Source: an uncultured Thermosynechococcus sp.
Lineage (GTDB): Bacteria > Cyanobacteriota > Cyanobacteriia > Thermosynechococcales > Thermosynechococcaceae
Direction: 5' to 3'
Assembly: GCF_938074695.1 (NCBI RefSeq)
Contig: NZ_CALJEM010000020.1
Coordinates: forward strand, 62,001-126,000
DNA length: 64,000 nt
Part shown: one piece after another, positions 23,109 to 34,491 of the stretch
Layout of the letters: the number at the start of each line of letters is the position of its first letter
Position numbering within the stretch: the first letter of the stretch is position 1
Position numbers and translations under genes: made by a program
Notes under the pieces: generated by a model
The model's database searches: none
Told to the model about the DNA's origin: nothing
What the model saw: only the letters and a program-made list of their open reading frames with translations

Positions 23109-23975
23109 ATGCTGCGTCGTTCCCCAGCTCTGCGATTTCTCATTTCATTGGCGATCGCTACTGTGGTGGTGGTGTCCCTGTGGGGGGTGATGATCGGTTC
23201 TATTCCCCATGGCGATCGCCCCCTTGATCTCAGCCAAGCAGTGCCCATTGATGATCCGCAGTTTGATGCGCCAATGGCATCACCGTCGCCCCCTTCGCTC
23301 CCAGAGACTCCTTCATTGCTGCTCCAACCCAGTGACGGCGCTGATTACGATCGCCTCTTTGCCAAAGTGCGGCAAGTCCATCAACAGTGCTCGCTTGCTC
23401 CCCCCTGGTATAGTGTGCCCGCCCATCCCACTAATTTTGGCGATCGCTTCCGTACAGATATTCGCGGTCGGGTGGTGAGCAACGCACCCCTAATTGTGCT
23501 CCATGAAACCGCTGCCTCTGCCCAAGCGGCGCTGGAATTCTTTCAAACGCCCCATCCCCGCGATGAGGATCAGGCCAGCTACCATGAGTTGATTACCCTC
23601 AGGGGCTGGCTGCTGCACTTAGTACCTTGGTCGAAGCGTGCCTATGGGGCAGGTAACTCTGTTTTTGGTCTGGAAGCAGTACAGACTAACCCCCGCCTAG
23701 CCCCTTCGGTGAATAATTTTGCCCTGCATTTCTCTTTGGAAACACCGCCCCAAGGTCGCCACCATGGTTCCCAACACGGGGGCTATACCGATGCTCAATA
23801 CCGGAGCTTGGCTTGGCTGGTGGCACAAACAGCCATTGATCCGCAACGCATCACTACCCATGCTGCTGTCGATCGCTCAGGGGAGCGCATTGACCCGCGT
23901 AGCTTTGATTGGGCTAGGTTTAATCGCTATTTGCAGCTCTATCGCGATCGCCCCTGTGAGGATCTCCCCCGCTAG
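23109..23975 (+). CDS. Exported N-acetylmuramoyl-L-alanine amidase
   Basis: N-terminal TM/signal; IVLHETA...HELI...[10 protein letters not shown]...[14 protein letters not shown] amidase_2-like pattern. Confidence 0.82.
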   Translation: MLRRSPALRFLISLAIATVVVVSLWGVMIGSIPHGDRPLDLSQAVPIDDPQFDAPMASPSPPSLPETPSLLLQPSDGADYDRLFAKVRQVHQQCSLAPPWYSVPAHPTNFGDRFRTDIRGRVVSNAPLIVLHETAASAQAALEFFQTPHPRDEDQASYHELITLRGWLLHLVPWSKRAYGAGNSVFGLEAVQTNPRLAPSVNNFALHFSLETPPQGRHHGSQHGGYTDAQYRSLAWLVAQTAIDPQRITTHAAVDRSGERIDPRSFDWARFNRYLQLYRDRPCEDLPR

Positions 23976-24358
23976 CAGTAGCGATCTAAAAACGTCTCTA
24001 GGGACTCCAAGAAAACTTGAAAATAGGCTTGGGCGCGTTTAGTTTCACCGGCAGGGCAAAGACCTTCACAGGTCAACAGTGTCCGCAGTGTCCCAAGACC
24101 GGCCTCCAAATCGCCATTCATCCGGCCAAAAAACTGGAGAGCATCCTCAATTACACTGAGAGGCAACGTCATCCCAAAGGGGCGTTTCTTGAAAAAGCGA
24201 CCGAGGCGATCGGCAATCTCTTGTCGGGTCCAGACCTCTGGATGCGCCCTGCTAAAAATCGCTGGCTGACTAGCTTGACTGGCAATGAGTTTGAAGGGGA
24301 TAGTCAACCAAATATACACGCTATTGATTGCGTATTTAATTTTGAAGCTAGGGGACAT
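23972..24358 (-). CDS. Hypothetical protein
   Basis: 128 aa; convergent with amidase gene, sharing CTAG stop overlap; true start may be internal. Confidence 0.5.
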   Translation of the reverse strand: MSPSFKIKYAINSVYIWLTIPFKLIASQASQPAIFSRAHPEVWTRQEIADRLGRFFKKRPFGMTLPLSVIEDALQFFGRMNGDLEAGLGTLRTLLTCEGLCPAGETKRAQAYFQVFLESLETFLDRYC

Positions 24359-24588
24359 AGCGGAGTACTTTGGGAGAAAACTGTTAGATAAGTTGAAATA
24401 TTGGCAACTAGAACTCAGTCGGCGATGCTCAATCGTGCATTGGAACGTTGATGGGTAGCCAAAGCTACTTGGGGCTTAGGATGTCAATTTTTTTGCAGGA
24501 TTTCACACTTTCGCCTCTCGAAATATTGAGAGGGACTGTAGGCGATCCTGCAGCTCTTCAGGGCTTTCTGGGCATTACCAACAAAACT

Positions 24589-25965
24589 TCAAAGCACCTT
24601 CATGATCAAGGATGATGGCACTTTTCCTTGGGGTGTGCGGGGAATTTGAGGTACAGGAATCCACTGTTTGGGGCATTTGTAAGCACTGCACTGCCGTTTG
24701 AGCCACGTGCTTAGCTCTTCAGGGGAGAGGTCTCCCACATAGAGGGCAATCACCCGTTCACCCCAAAGGGGGTCGGGTGCCCCGTAAATGTAGATGTCTT
24801 GGACAAGGCCACTGTTCAGAAGTAAGGCCTCCAACTCTTCGGGGTAGATATTCTCGCCACCACTGATGATTTTGCGGCTTGTGCGTCCTAAAACGTAGAG
24901 GCGATCACCCCGCCATTGAGCGCGATCGTCGGTTGGGAAGATGGTTGACTGAAACAAGTGAGGGTAATAGCCAAGGGCAAGGGAGGCCGCCTGAATCTGA
25001 ATCTCACCCGCAGTGGTTAAATCAATCTGGGCATGGGGTAAGACTTGCCCGCAGGAGCGATCGCCCATCAAAAATTCTCCCTGCCGCTGGACACAGATCA
25101 TACCTGCGGTTTCTGTCATTCCATAACTGAGACATAGGGGCAATTGCTGCGCTGCTGCTTCCTCCAATAATTGAGACCAAGTGGGGCCACCGCCAATAAA
25201 AATCCCCCTTAATTCCCCTAACCACGGGAGCGGTTCTGTGAGCACCTGTTGCAGTTGCCGAGGCACCAAAGACAGCCACAGATTACGATTGGCAGGCGGT
25301 GCTGTTTGCCGTAAATCCCGTAAATGGCTCGCGAGATAGAGTTCTCCCCCTGTCCAGAGGGATCGCACCACGGGCATCAGGCCACTGACATGGTACAAGG
25401 GCAAAATACTTAGACAGTGAATTGCTCCTTGCTGTAAATGGCTTTGCAGCCCCCTCACTGCCGCCTGAAGGGTTGCCACCGTGTGAATCGCCCAACGCAA
25501 TCGCCCTTGAGTTCCTCCGGTGGGAATCAGAATCCAGCCTTGGGGGAATGGTTCTCTAGAGCCTTGAGGGTCTAGGGGAGGCACGGTTCCCCCCGCCATA
25601 AAATTCTGGGGTAGGATTGCTGCCACCTGCTGCCACTCTTGGGACTGCCATTGGGGATTGGCCAGTAAGAGGGGCGTGCCTGTGGAAAGCGCCGCCAGAA
25701 AACCGCCGAGAAAAGACAGGGGATCGGGTTCTGCCAGGACGAGGAGAGGGGGCTGCCGCTGTTGGAGTTGCTCCCGATAGCCGGCTAATTGCTCGAGGAG
25801 GATGGCAGTAGCAGGGTGCCATTGTCCGTTGTGGGGACACCACAGCCAGTGGGGGGCGATGCTTGTAAGGTTTTGTAACAAATTTGTCCTACGCCTTCCT
25901 AACCCAATAGGTAAAATCAAAGGATATAAGCAGTGCGTTTGGGAGACAGCAGCCTGATTATTCAA
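24589..25965 (-). CDS. menE: o-succinylbenzoate-CoA ligase-like AMP-binding enzyme
   Basis: LIPTGGTQGRLRWAIHT, LSYGMTETAGMI, GRTSRKIISGGENIYPEELE; start uncertain. Confidence 0.82.
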   Translation of the reverse strand: MNNQAAVSQTHCLYPLILPIGLGRRRTNLLQNLTSIAPHWLWCPHNGQWHPATAILLEQLAGYREQLQQRQPPLLVLAEPDPLSFLGGFLAALSTGTPLLLANPQWQSQEWQQVAAILPQNFMAGGTVPPLDPQGSREPFPQGWILIPTGGTQGRLRWAIHTVATLQAAVRGLQSHLQQGAIHCLSILPLYHVSGLMPVVRSLWTGGELYLASHLRDLRQTAPPANRNLWLSLVPRQLQQVLTEPLPWLGELRGIFIGGGPTWSQLLEEAAAQQLPLCLSYGMTETAGMICVQRQGEFLMGDRSCGQVLPHAQIDLTTAGEIQIQAASLALGYYPHLFQSTIFPTDDRAQWRGDRLYVLGRTSRKIISGGENIYPEELEALLLNSGLVQDIYIYGAPDPLWGERVIALYVGDLSPEELSTWLKRQCSAYKCPKQWIPVPQIPRTPQGKVPSSLIMKVL

Positions 25966-26352
25966 CAGATGCAGCGGGTAGCCGCCATTACTGACCCTAG
26001 CCTTAAATTAGCATGCACTGCAGCCTATGCTGCCGACGATCGCAAGGGAGTGGATATCTGTCTTTTGGATGTGAGTGGCGTGTCCTACTTAACCGATTAC
26101 TTTGTCATCATTACGGGACTCTCAAAAACTCAGGTGCGCGCCATTTACCAAGGGATTGAGGAGGCGGCGCTCGAACATTGTCAACGCCAACCCCAACATA
26201 TCGAAGGCCAAGCGGAATGTTCATGGGTGCTGATGGACTACGGCGATGTGATTGTCCATGTGCAGTTGCCCAAGGAACGCCAATACTACAACCTTGAGGC
26301 CTTTTGGGGGCACGCCCAACGCATCCCCTTTGAGTCACTGATCACGACCTAG
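25933..26352 (+). CDS. rsfS: Ribosome silencing factor
   Basis: DICLLDVSGVSYLTDYFVIITGLSKTQVRAI, WVLMDYGDVIVHV. Confidence 0.93.
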   Translation: MRLGDSSLIIQQMQRVAAITDPSLKLACTAAYAADDRKGVDICLLDVSGVSYLTDYFVIITGLSKTQVRAIYQGIEEAALEHCQRQPQHIEGQAECSWVLMDYGDVIVHVQLPKERQYYNLEAFWGHAQRIPFESLITT

Positions 26353-26594
26353 GCCACTCCCCTTGCTGTGGAATCGGCGCGCCTTTCCCTTGGGGGCTGC
26401 CAAGACCCGTGTTGCCTCTAGGCGATCGCCAAGGGAGGAGTTTTTTGTAGCTTCTAGAGGATCAACTTTTCTTAATGAAACTCCTCAATGAAAATGCCCT
26501 GTCCCGGAGAGGAGGGGCAGTGCTTTCCGAAGGCGGCAGCAACATGGATCACGATTAAAGCCACAATGAAATATAGTCCCTTGTTTCAGCCAAC

Positions 26595-29420
26595 ATGACT
26601 TCTTCTTATCCTCCCTCCAACATTGAGCCGCAAGCAGTGTGGCATGCGCTGAGCGCCGATGAAGTCATTCATCGCCTGGGGAGCGATCGCCAGCAGGGGC
26701 TAACCCTGAGAGAAGTCCAGCGGCGACAAGCAGAATATGGCCGCAATGAACTGCTTGAGAGTGGCCAACGCCCCCGCTGGCAGATTTTCATTGATCAGTT
26801 TCGCAATGTGATGCTGATCATGCTGCTGGTGGTAGCGGCTATCTCTGGCACGCTGGAGATTCTCGAATCCCTTGAAGAAAACACCCTGCCCTTTCCCAAG
26901 GATGCAACCGCAATTCTAGTGGTGGTAATTCTCAATGCCATTTTGGGCTACGTCCAAGAATCGCGTGCCGAAGCAGCACTCGCAGCCCTGAAAAATATGG
27001 CCGCTCCCAAGGTGCGCGTCCTCCGCGAGGGAAAAGTCATGGAAATTGACTCCCCTGACCTGGTTGTCGGGGATATTTTCTTTTTGGAGACTGGGGTCAA
27101 AGTGGCTGCCGATGGTCGCCTCCTTGAGGCGGTGAATTTGCAAATTCGCGAAGCCGCCCTCACGGGGGAAGCAGAAGCCACCAGTAAAAATGCCGAGAAA
27201 GTTTTGCCCATTGATACAGAGGTGGGCGATCGCCTCAATCTGGTGTTTGCAGGTACCGAGGTCAGCCAAGGTCGAGGGATAGCGGTCGTTACCGCGATCG
27301 GCATGGACACTGAGCTAGGGAAAATTGCCGCTGCTCTCCAAGGGGTGGAACAAGAACCCACGCCGCTGCAAAAACGCATGACCGAACTGGGCAATCGCTT
27401 GGTTTGGCTTGCCTTGGTGCTGGTGGGAATTGTGGTGGTTGGCGGTAGTCTCTACGATGTTTCCCTCCTCAGGGAACTGATTGAAGTGTCCCTCAGTATG
27501 GCCGTGGCAGTGGTACCCGAAGGCTTGCCCGCCGTAATTACCGTCACCCTTGCATTGGGAACGCAGCGGATGGTCAAACGCCATGCCCTGATTCGTCGTC
27601 TACCGGCAGTGGAGACGCTAGGCAGTGTGACGACTATCTGTTCAGATAAAACGGGTACCCTCACCCAAAACAAAATGGTAGTGCAGGCGATCGCCACCAC
27701 CAGTTATCGGGCAAAGGTGAGCGGCAATGGCTATGACCCCAAGGGGGAATTTTACGACGCGAATACCAACGATGCCTCAGCACTCTACGAGCGGCAACTG
27801 CTCCTCTTGGCTGGCGCTCTGTGCAATGATGCGCTGCTCAAACAACACGCAGCCGAGTGGGTAATTCTCGGCGATCCTACAGAAGGCTCGCTCCTGCCCT
27901 TGGCCATCAAGGGGGGAATTGATCTCAAGGCATTGCAGGAAAAGGCTGAGCGAGTGGCGGAATTTCCCTTTGATGCCGATCGCAAACGGATGAGTACGTT
28001 CTATCGCAGTGAATCCATTCCTGAGATTCCCCCCACGGAACCCTACTGGATGATTACCAAAGGCTCACCTGAGCTGACCCTAGAACGCTGTCAATGGCGA
28101 CAGGTGGGGCGGGACATTCAACCCCTGACCTTGGCGGAGCGCCAAGAAATTTTAGCTGAAAACGATCGCTTTGCTGCTCAAGGCCTGCGGGTTTTAGGGA
28201 TTGCCTATCGTTACTGGTCGGCATTGCCACCAGCGGAGAGTGTGGATAGGAGCGAGCAGGACTTGATTTGGCTGGGGCTAGTGGGCATTCTTGACCCCCC
28301 TCGGCCAGAGGTATTGGAGGCTGTCGCCACCTGTCGCACAGCAGGGATTCGTCCGATCATGATTACGGGAGATCATCAACTGACGGCGCAGGCGATCGCC
28401 AGTCAACTGGGCATCTGTGAGTGGGGCGATCGCGCCCTCACCGGTCGAGAGATCGAAAAACTCAGTGCTGAGGAATTGGATGCCGTCACCCCCACTGTGA
28501 GTGTTTATGCGCGAGTCTCGCCGGAACATAAGCTGCGCATTGTGCAATCCCTTCAACGGAACGGTGAGATTGTGGCTATGACCGGGGATGGGGTCAACGA
28601 TGCTCCTGCCCTCAAGCAAGCAGATATCGGTGTCGCAATGGGAATGACAGGCACCGATGTTACCAAGGAAGCCAGCGATATGGTGCTCTTGGATGACAAC
28701 TTTGCCACCATTGTGGCCGCTACCGAAGAGGGACGAGTGATCTACTGCAATATTCGGCGCTTTATCAAATACATTCTTGGCTCCAATATTGGCGAAGTGA
28801 TTACAATTGCCTGCTCACCCCTGGTAGGTCTAGGAGGTGTCCCCCTCACACCCTTACAAATTCTCTGGATGAACTTAGTCACCGATGGCTTGCCTGCCCT
28901 TGCCCTAGCCGTTGAACCGGGAGATCCCGATGTCATGAAGCGGCCACCCATTAAACCCAACGAAAGTATTTTTGGCCGTGGCTTGGGTTCCTATATGATT
29001 CGGATTGGTTTGATCTTGGCCCTGGTTGGCATTGCCTTGATGGCGTGGGCCTACAGCTACACCTCCAACCATTTAGAAGGGGGACTCGATCCCAGGCGTT
29101 GGACAACCATGGTGTTCACTACCCTCTGTTTGGCCCAAATGGGTCATGCCCTTGCCGCTCGTTCCAGTACACGGCTGACGATCGAAATGAACCCCACCTC
29201 TAACCTCTTTGTTTGGGGATCGGTCATTTTGACAACAATCCTACAACTATTGCTCATTTATGCTCCACCCCTGCGGCAGTTCTTTGGCACCTATTTGCTC
29301 TCCGAGATTGAGCTGGCCGTGTGTATTGGCTTTAGTACCCTTGTCTTTGTGTGGATAGAGTTAGAGAAGCTGGTATTGCGGCTGCTCCCCAGGGGTCACA
29401 CATTACAATTAGGGGAGTAG
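26595..29420 (+). CDS. P2-type cation (probably Ca2+) ATPase
   Basis: [55 protein letters not shown]. Confidence 0.93.
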   Translation: MTSSYPPSNIEPQAVWHALSADEVIHRLGSDRQQGLTLREVQRRQAEYGRNELLESGQRPRWQIFIDQFRNVMLIMLLVVAAISGTLEILESLEENTLPFPKDATAILVVVILNAILGYVQESRAEAALAALKNMAAPKVRVLREGKVMEIDSPDLVVGDIFFLETGVKVAADGRLLEAVNLQIREAALTGEAEATSKNAEKVLPIDTEVGDRLNLVFAGTEVSQGRGIAVVTAIGMDTELGKIAAALQGVEQEPTPLQKRMTELGNRLVWLALVLVGIVVVGGSLYDVSLLRELIEVSLSMAVAVVPEGLPAVITVTLALGTQRMVKRHALIRRLPAVETLGSVTTICSDKTGTLTQNKMVVQAIATTSYRAKVSGNGYDPKGEFYDANTNDASALYERQLLLLAGALCNDALLKQHAAEWVILGDPTEGSLLPLAIKGGIDLKALQEKAERVAEFPFDADRKRMSTFYRSESIPEIPPTEPYWMITKGSPELTLERCQWRQVGRDIQPLTLAERQEILAENDRFAAQGLRVLGIAYRYWSALPPAESVDRSEQDLIWLGLVGILDPPRPEVLEAVATCRTAGIRPIMITGDHQLTAQAIASQLGICEWGDRALTGREIEKLSAEELDAVTPTVSVYARVSPEHKLRIVQSLQRNGEIVAMTGDGVNDAPALKQADIGVAMGMTGTDVTKEASDMVLLDDNFATIVAATEEGRVIYCNIRRFIKYILGSNIGEVITIACSPLVGLGGVPLTPLQILWMNLVTDGLPALALAVEPGDPDVMKRPPIKPNESIFGRGLGSYMIRIGLILALVGIALMAWAYSYTSNHLEGGLDPRRWTTMVFTTLCLAQMGHALAARSSTRLTIEMNPTSNLFVWGSVILTTILQLLLIYAPPLRQFFGTYLLSEIELAVCIGFSTLVFVWIELEKLVLRLLPRGHTLQLGE

Positions 29421-29452
29421 TTTGCAGCGGCAAAGCTAACTGTTCTCCTTCG

Positions 29453-30139
29453 ATGCGTATCCTTTTAGTTGAAGATGATCCTGAGCAGTTGGAACCCCTA
29501 AAAACCATTCTCTGCCATCAAGGACACCTAGTGGATGGGGTACAGGAGGGTGAAACAGCCCGGTGGCTGCTACAGGAAAAAACCTATGACCTGGTCATTT
29601 TGGACTGGATGCTGCCGGGGATAAGTGGCCTAGAACTTTGTCGAAACTATCGGCAAGCGGGAAAAGGGACACCAATTCTACTGCTGACCGCCAAGGATAC
29701 CACCGGCGACAAGGTCATGGGATTAGACGCCGGTGCCGATGACTACCTAATTAAGCCAGTGGAGGTCATGGAACTTCTAGCTCGGGTGCGAGCCTTGAGT
29801 CGGCGATCGCCCCAGTGGTTGGGGGATCAATTAAGGCTAAACGATTTGGTTTTGGATCTCTGCTCAATGACTCTCCAACGGGGGACAAAAGTCATCTCTC
29901 TGTCCACTCGTGAATATCAGTTTTTGGAGTTTTTTCTGCGCCATCCCGGCCAAGTGATTCGCCGTGAGCAATTGGAACTTCATCTTTGGGAGTGGGACAA
30001 TCAGCCTGAAAGTAATGCTGTGAGTACCCAAATTCGCCGCCTGCGCCTGCGTTTGGGGGAATTAGGCTGCGCCGAGTGGCTCGAAACCGTGTACGGCACG
30101 GGCTATCGCTTACGGGCACCCTCTTCGTTACAGGGATAA
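29453..30139 (+). CDS. OmpR-family response regulator
   Basis: MRILLVEDDPEQLE...DLVILDWMLPG...DDYLIKP; winged helix RRLRLRLGE...ETVYGTGYRL. Confidence 0.92.
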   Translation: MRILLVEDDPEQLEPLKTILCHQGHLVDGVQEGETARWLLQEKTYDLVILDWMLPGISGLELCRNYRQAGKGTPILLLTAKDTTGDKVMGLDAGADDYLIKPVEVMELLARVRALSRRSPQWLGDQLRLNDLVLDLCSMTLQRGTKVISLSTREYQFLEFFLRHPGQVIRREQLELHLWEWDNQPESNAVSTQIRRLRLRLGELGCAEWLETVYGTGYRLRAPSSLQG

Positions 30140-30145
30140 CCACTA

Positions 30146-31519
30146 ATGGACAGCAGGCGGAGATTCACATTTCAAGGATGGCCTCAACTTTCCCCCCAAC
30201 AGCGGGGCTTTCTCATTATTGTGCTGCCAGTGGTCTGCCTTGTGGGCACCGTTGGTATATTTGTCTGGCTCAGCGTGAGCATGAGCGATTACGAAAAGGC
30301 GGTGCGCCATAGTCAGCGAGTACAGTTAGAGGCACGGGAGCTACTGAATTCCCTCATTGATGCAGAAACGGGAATACGCGGCTATCATCTCACGCAGCGG
30401 GCGAGTTTTCTAGAGCCTTATCACACAGCCCTTGCCCAGTTGCCTTCAACTCTTGAGGAACTAGAAACTATTCTCAGTTACTACCCGCAACAGCTAGCTA
30501 ATTTTCAGCACTTGAAAGCCCTAGTCCACAGGAGCACAGAGCTTCTAACGGCGCAAATGAACCCTCCCTCCAGGAATCGCCAGCCCCTGATTCAGGAGAT
30601 TGAGCAGTCAAAGCGGGTAATGGATCAGACCCGGGCAGCCATCAATGCCTTTATCACAGCAGAAGAACGGCTCTTGGTGAATCGCCAGCAACAGTTGGAA
30701 AGCCTGCGGCAAATCCATGCGATCGCGCTCATTTTAGCGATTATTGTTGGCTTTATTGGCAGTGGTCTAGCAGTTCGCCTCTTTGCCGAACTATTTCGGG
30801 AACTGGAGCGGCAACGTCAGGAGTTGGAAGCCGCCTGTAATCGCCTGTTACAATTTACCGCCAATGCTTCCCATGAATTGCGGGCGCCAATCGCCGCTAT
30901 TTTAAGCCATGCACAGGTGGGGATTTTACTGGGTCAACAGCAACCTGAACAGGCGCTCCTTCGTTTGGAGAAGGTGGCCAGCTTAGCAAAGTCCATGGGG
31001 CAGTTGGTGAATGATTTGCTGTTTTTAGCCCGCCACGAGGGGGTATCACCCCCCGATTTTACCACTCCCCTTGATGTAGGAGCCTTCATCCAAGCCATTG
31101 CCCAGGAATGGCGAGAAACCCATGCCCAAACCCATAGGTTTCATCTGCAACTGCCCTCTGTTCCGCTGTTCATCAAAGGCGATCGCGACATGCTTAGGCA
31201 AGTGGTGCTCAATCTGCTCAGTAATGCTGAGCGCTACACCCCTGCCGGTGGAACCATTACACTGCAAGTCAGCCAACGGGGGGAGGAGGCAGTGATTGTA
31301 GTGGCGGATACAGGTATCGGGATTAGTGCAACGGCGCTGCCGCATATTTTTGACTACTTCTATCGGGATGAGCGGGTGCAGCGACGGGGCATTCGTGGTG
31401 CCGGTCTGGGGCTGGCCATTGTTCGACAAATTATCCAACTCCACCGCGGCAGCGTTTTGGTTGAAAGTCAAGAGGATCAAGGCTCAATCTTTACCGTTAA
31501 GCTGCCGCTGGCGACCTAG
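30146..31519 (+). CDS. Sensor histidine kinase with CHASE3-like sensor region
   Basis: LLNSLIDAETGIRGYHLTQRASFLEPY (CHASE3-like); NASHELRAPIAAI H-box; GIRGAGLGLAIVRQII. Confidence 0.9.
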   Translation: MDSRRRFTFQGWPQLSPQQRGFLIIVLPVVCLVGTVGIFVWLSVSMSDYEKAVRHSQRVQLEARELLNSLIDAETGIRGYHLTQRASFLEPYHTALAQLPSTLEELETILSYYPQQLANFQHLKALVHRSTELLTAQMNPPSRNRQPLIQEIEQSKRVMDQTRAAINAFITAEERLLVNRQQQLESLRQIHAIALILAIIVGFIGSGLAVRLFAELFRELERQRQELEAACNRLLQFTANASHELRAPIAAILSHAQVGILLGQQQPEQALLRLEKVASLAKSMGQLVNDLLFLARHEGVSPPDFTTPLDVGAFIQAIAQEWRETHAQTHRFHLQLPSVPLFIKGDRDMLRQVVLNLLSNAERYTPAGGTITLQVSQRGEEAVIVVADTGIGISATALPHIFDYFYRDERVQRRGIRGAGLGLAIVRQIIQLHRGSVLVESQEDQGSIFTVKLPLAT

Positions 31520-31650
31520 GGGATGTGTCATTCCTCTGTCATTTTTGGTGGGTATGCTTGGGACAGAAGCGGTATAGAGACAACGGTTCTTTAACAGATT
31601 TCAATTCTCAAGCCGCATCACTTTTCCCACTGATTTAGGAGAATACCCCT

Positions 31651-32262
31651 ATGCCTCGCCAACACCAATCTCTTTTGGCAGCAACCCTTGTTGCACTGGT
31701 GTTACCCTTAACAACGGCGCCAGCAGTTACTGCCCGTCCCCGTGTTCAAGGTTCAGTCGCTGTGGAGCTAGATGCTGAAAAAGCGGTTCGCGATCTGTCT
31801 AAAGCTCAGTATGAGGGCATGCGGGCAAAGGCCACGCCCAATGCGGATGGCAATCTCTTGAGTTTGGGCGATCGCCTTCTGGCTGCGGCTCAATCGCTGG
31901 AGAAGGGCGGCAACTACTTCAAGGCTAAAGAAACTGCCAAGGCGGCTGCCCGCGTTTATGAAGCAGCCCGCAATCTGGGAGAAGCCCGCAGTGGTCAGGC
32001 GCTGCTCTCGCGCAGTTACTACGATGCCCCTTTCCAAGTTGAGCGGGAACGCAGTCGCACGCAGGCAGAAATCGCCTACTTTGGCAAGGAAAACGCGACA
32101 GTTCGCCAACTCTTTGACCGTGCCCAGCAACTGGCCCAGCCCGCTCGCTTAGCCGAGCCTGTCAGTTCTACTCCCAATGTGGCTACCCTGGCAACCAATC
32201 GCGCGGCCGTCCAACTCTTTAAGGCTAGTCGCCACCTGATGCGGGCTGAGCTGGGGTTTTAG
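31651..32262 (+). CDS. Exported helical hypothetical protein
   Basis: Signal peptide-like N-terminus [23 protein letters not shown]; Ala-rich helical body. Confidence 0.7.
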   Translation: MPRQHQSLLAATLVALVLPLTTAPAVTARPRVQGSVAVELDAEKAVRDLSKAQYEGMRAKATPNADGNLLSLGDRLLAAAQSLEKGGNYFKAKETAKAAARVYEAARNLGEARSGQALLSRSYYDAPFQVERERSRTQAEIAYFGKENATVRQLFDRAQQLAQPARLAEPVSSTPNVATLATNRAAVQLFKASRHLMRAELGF

Positions 32263-33413
32263 AAGCCCATCACCTTGGCAACCGTTTGCTCCGTGGCTGG
32301 AATGTGGCGGTGAAAGCGATCGCTCTCCTGTTTGAGGGCGGTCTCTGGATCCTTGAGACCATTCCCGGTGAGCACACAGACCACTGTAGCCCCCTTGGGC
32401 ACCTGATCGGCCAATTTTAGGAGGCCAGCCACCGAGGCGGCGCTGGCGGGTTCACAGAAAATGCCTTCCTCAGAGGCAAGCAGATAATAGGCCTGGAGAA
32501 TCTCCTCATCCGTCACGGCATTAAAAGCCCCTTGGCTGGCTTCTTTGACGGCGATCGCCCGTTGCCAATTGGCCGGATGACCAATGCGAATAGCAGTAGC
32601 AATTGTTTCTGGCTGCGGAACCACTTCCCCCTTGACAAGAGGTGCCGATCCCGCCGCTTGAAACCCCATCATGCGCGGCAGGCGATCGCAGCGGTTTTGT
32701 TCACGGTACTGACAAAAGCCCATCCAGTAGGCGGTGATATTCCCCGCATTGCCCATGGGGATGCAGAGCCAGTCGGGAGCATTGCCCAGGCTATCCACCA
32801 CCTCAAAAGCAGCAGTTTTTTGTCCCTCTAGGCGGTAGGGATTAATGGAGTTCACCAGGGTCACTGGATAGGTTGCCGCCATCTGGCGCACAATCTCCAA
32901 AGCCTGATCAAAATTACCTTCAATGGCAATGACTTCCGCTCCATAGAGGAGGGCTTGAGCTAATTTACCTTGGGCAACATAGCCTTCGGGCACCAAAACA
33001 TAGGCGCGCAATCCCGCTCGGCGAGCATAGGCAGCGGCGGCGGCTGAGGTATTGCCGGTACTGGCGCAGATCACAGCTTCCGCCCCTGCTTCCTTGGCCT
33101 TGGAAATGGCCATCGTCATACCGCGATCTTTGAAGCTCCCCGTGGGGTTGAGGCCATCGTACTTAACATAGACGGAGACATTGCGGCCAATCCGGGCGGC
33201 AATTTGGGGCACCGGAATCAAGGGGGTATTCCCCTCATAGAGCGTCACCACCGGCGTGCGATCGCTCACCGGCAAGAAGTCGCCGTAGGCGTGAATCAGG
33301 CCATGCCATGCAGGACGGATGGGGGGAGCAGAGAGTGTTACAGGCACAGGTACGCAGTCAAGAGATAAGAATAAAAATAAATTAATTTGAGGCTGAGGAT
33401 AGAGCGCAGCCAT
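32259..33413 (-). CDS. thrC: Threonine synthase
   Basis: [45 protein letters not shown]; start may be internal. Confidence 0.95.
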   Translation of the reverse strand: MAALYPQPQINLFLFLSLDCVPVPVTLSAPPIRPAWHGLIHAYGDFLPVSDRTPVVTLYEGNTPLIPVPQIAARIGRNVSVYVKYDGLNPTGSFKDRGMTMAISKAKEAGAEAVICASTGNTSAAAAAYARRAGLRAYVLVPEGYVAQGKLAQALLYGAEVIAIEGNFDQALEIVRQMAATYPVTLVNSINPYRLEGQKTAAFEVVDSLGNAPDWLCIPMGNAGNITAYWMGFCQYREQNRCDRLPRMMGFQAAGSAPLVKGEVVPQPETIATAIRIGHPANWQRAIAVKEASQGAFNAVTDEEILQAYYLLASEEGIFCEPASAASVAGLLKLADQVPKGATVVCVLTGNGLKDPETALKQESDRFHRHIPATEQTVAKVMGF

Positions 33414-33480
33414 GCAGTAGGATAATTTTAGCGATCAGGGGTGGCACTTGCCAATTGCTGCCCTGGGGGAGAACCACACG

Positions 33481-34095
33481 ATGCGCCTAATTTTGATCCG
33501 CCACGGTGAAGCGGTTGGGAATGCCTTAGGGGTCATGCTGGGACGGCAAGATGTGCCCCTCACCGAGCGGGGGCGGCAGCAAGCCCTTGCCCTGCGGGAA
33601 AAACTCCCACCACCGAATGCCATTTACACCAGTCCCCTGCAACGCTGCCGCGACACGGCCACGCTGATGAATCCCTGTCCTGACTTGAAGATTCAAGAGC
33701 TAGCGGAGTTGATTGAAATTGATCAGGGAATCTTCACAGGACTCACTTGGGCAGAGGCCCAAGCCCAACATCCCGACCTCTGTGCAGAACTGGAGGAAAG
33801 CGATTACCTGATTCCAGTTCCCGAGGCGGAATCCATGGCCATGGCTTGGCAGCGGGCAAAACAAGCTTGGAAACAACTGCGGCGCCACAGCGACGAGGAC
33901 TGCGTTTGGTGTGTTAGCCATGGCGGCTTTCTACAGTGTCTCATCAGCGTTGTGCTGGGGAGCGATCGCCTGTGGGGAATAGAAATCCCGCCCGCCGCTT
34001 GGTTTGACTTTTCCATCCGGGTAGATCTGGATGGTCGCTTTGAGGCCGAAAATATCCACTGGTGGCGCATTAATACCTTCAATGGCTGCCCTTAA
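33481..34095 (+). CDS. Histidine phosphatase (phosphoglycerate mutase-like) family protein
   Basis: MRLILIRHGEAVGN; VSHGGFLQCL. Confidence 0.9.
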   Translation: MRLILIRHGEAVGNALGVMLGRQDVPLTERGRQQALALREKLPPPNAIYTSPLQRCRDTATLMNPCPDLKIQELAELIEIDQGIFTGLTWAEAQAQHPDLCAELEESDYLIPVPEAESMAMAWQRAKQAWKQLRRHSDEDCVWCVSHGGFLQCLISVVLGSDRLWGIEIPPAAWFDFSIRVDLDGRFEAENIHWWRINTFNGCP

Positions 34096-34170
34096 AGAAC
34101 ACCACCCCCCGCCGGCAAAGGTTCTGGCGAGTAGAATCATTTCCTTTTCAATTAGGCGCCTGCGGAATCG

Positions 34171-34476
34171 TTAACCCCCAAGTGATGTTATCAAAGTGTG
34201 GTAATTGGGCCTAGAAAATTTGCCAGAGGGAGAGGAGCTGAACTTGTGATGCCGCCGTTTACGCAGAATCTGAGAAATCGGCGGTGGGTCTGTCCCCGGC
34301 CTGCCAAGGACTAGCTGGATGCCCCGATGCCTGTCCGTGTTTTCCTCGTCAACAAACGCAAGCAGCATGCCATGGACTGTGGATGGGGGGATAGCAATAG
34401 GCTTCCTTATAGTTGCGTGCAAAACTGCGGGGCTTGATATTGACCGGTTCGCCGCCAAATAGATTTTAGGAAGGTA
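34171..34476 (-). pseudogene. Degraded cas5-like CRISPR-associated gene fragment (5' part)
   Basis: Reverse-strand PPSTVHGMLLAFVDEENTDRHRGIQLVLG...ILRKRRHHKF...FSRPNYHTLIT resembles Cas5 PPSTVYGMLLSLVGEEDR..H.GV...; the preceding SFARNYKEAYCYP lies in another frame, broken at a C6 run; truncated by a stop. Confidence 0.5.
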
Positions 34477-34491
34477 AGGAATGGGGGTGGG

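Noticed and set aside
26353-26594. CCCTTGG...CCAAGGG plus T-run as a terminator after rsfS
   Set aside because: Loop is about 30 nt or more and contains a HIP1 site; too weak to call as intrinsic terminator.
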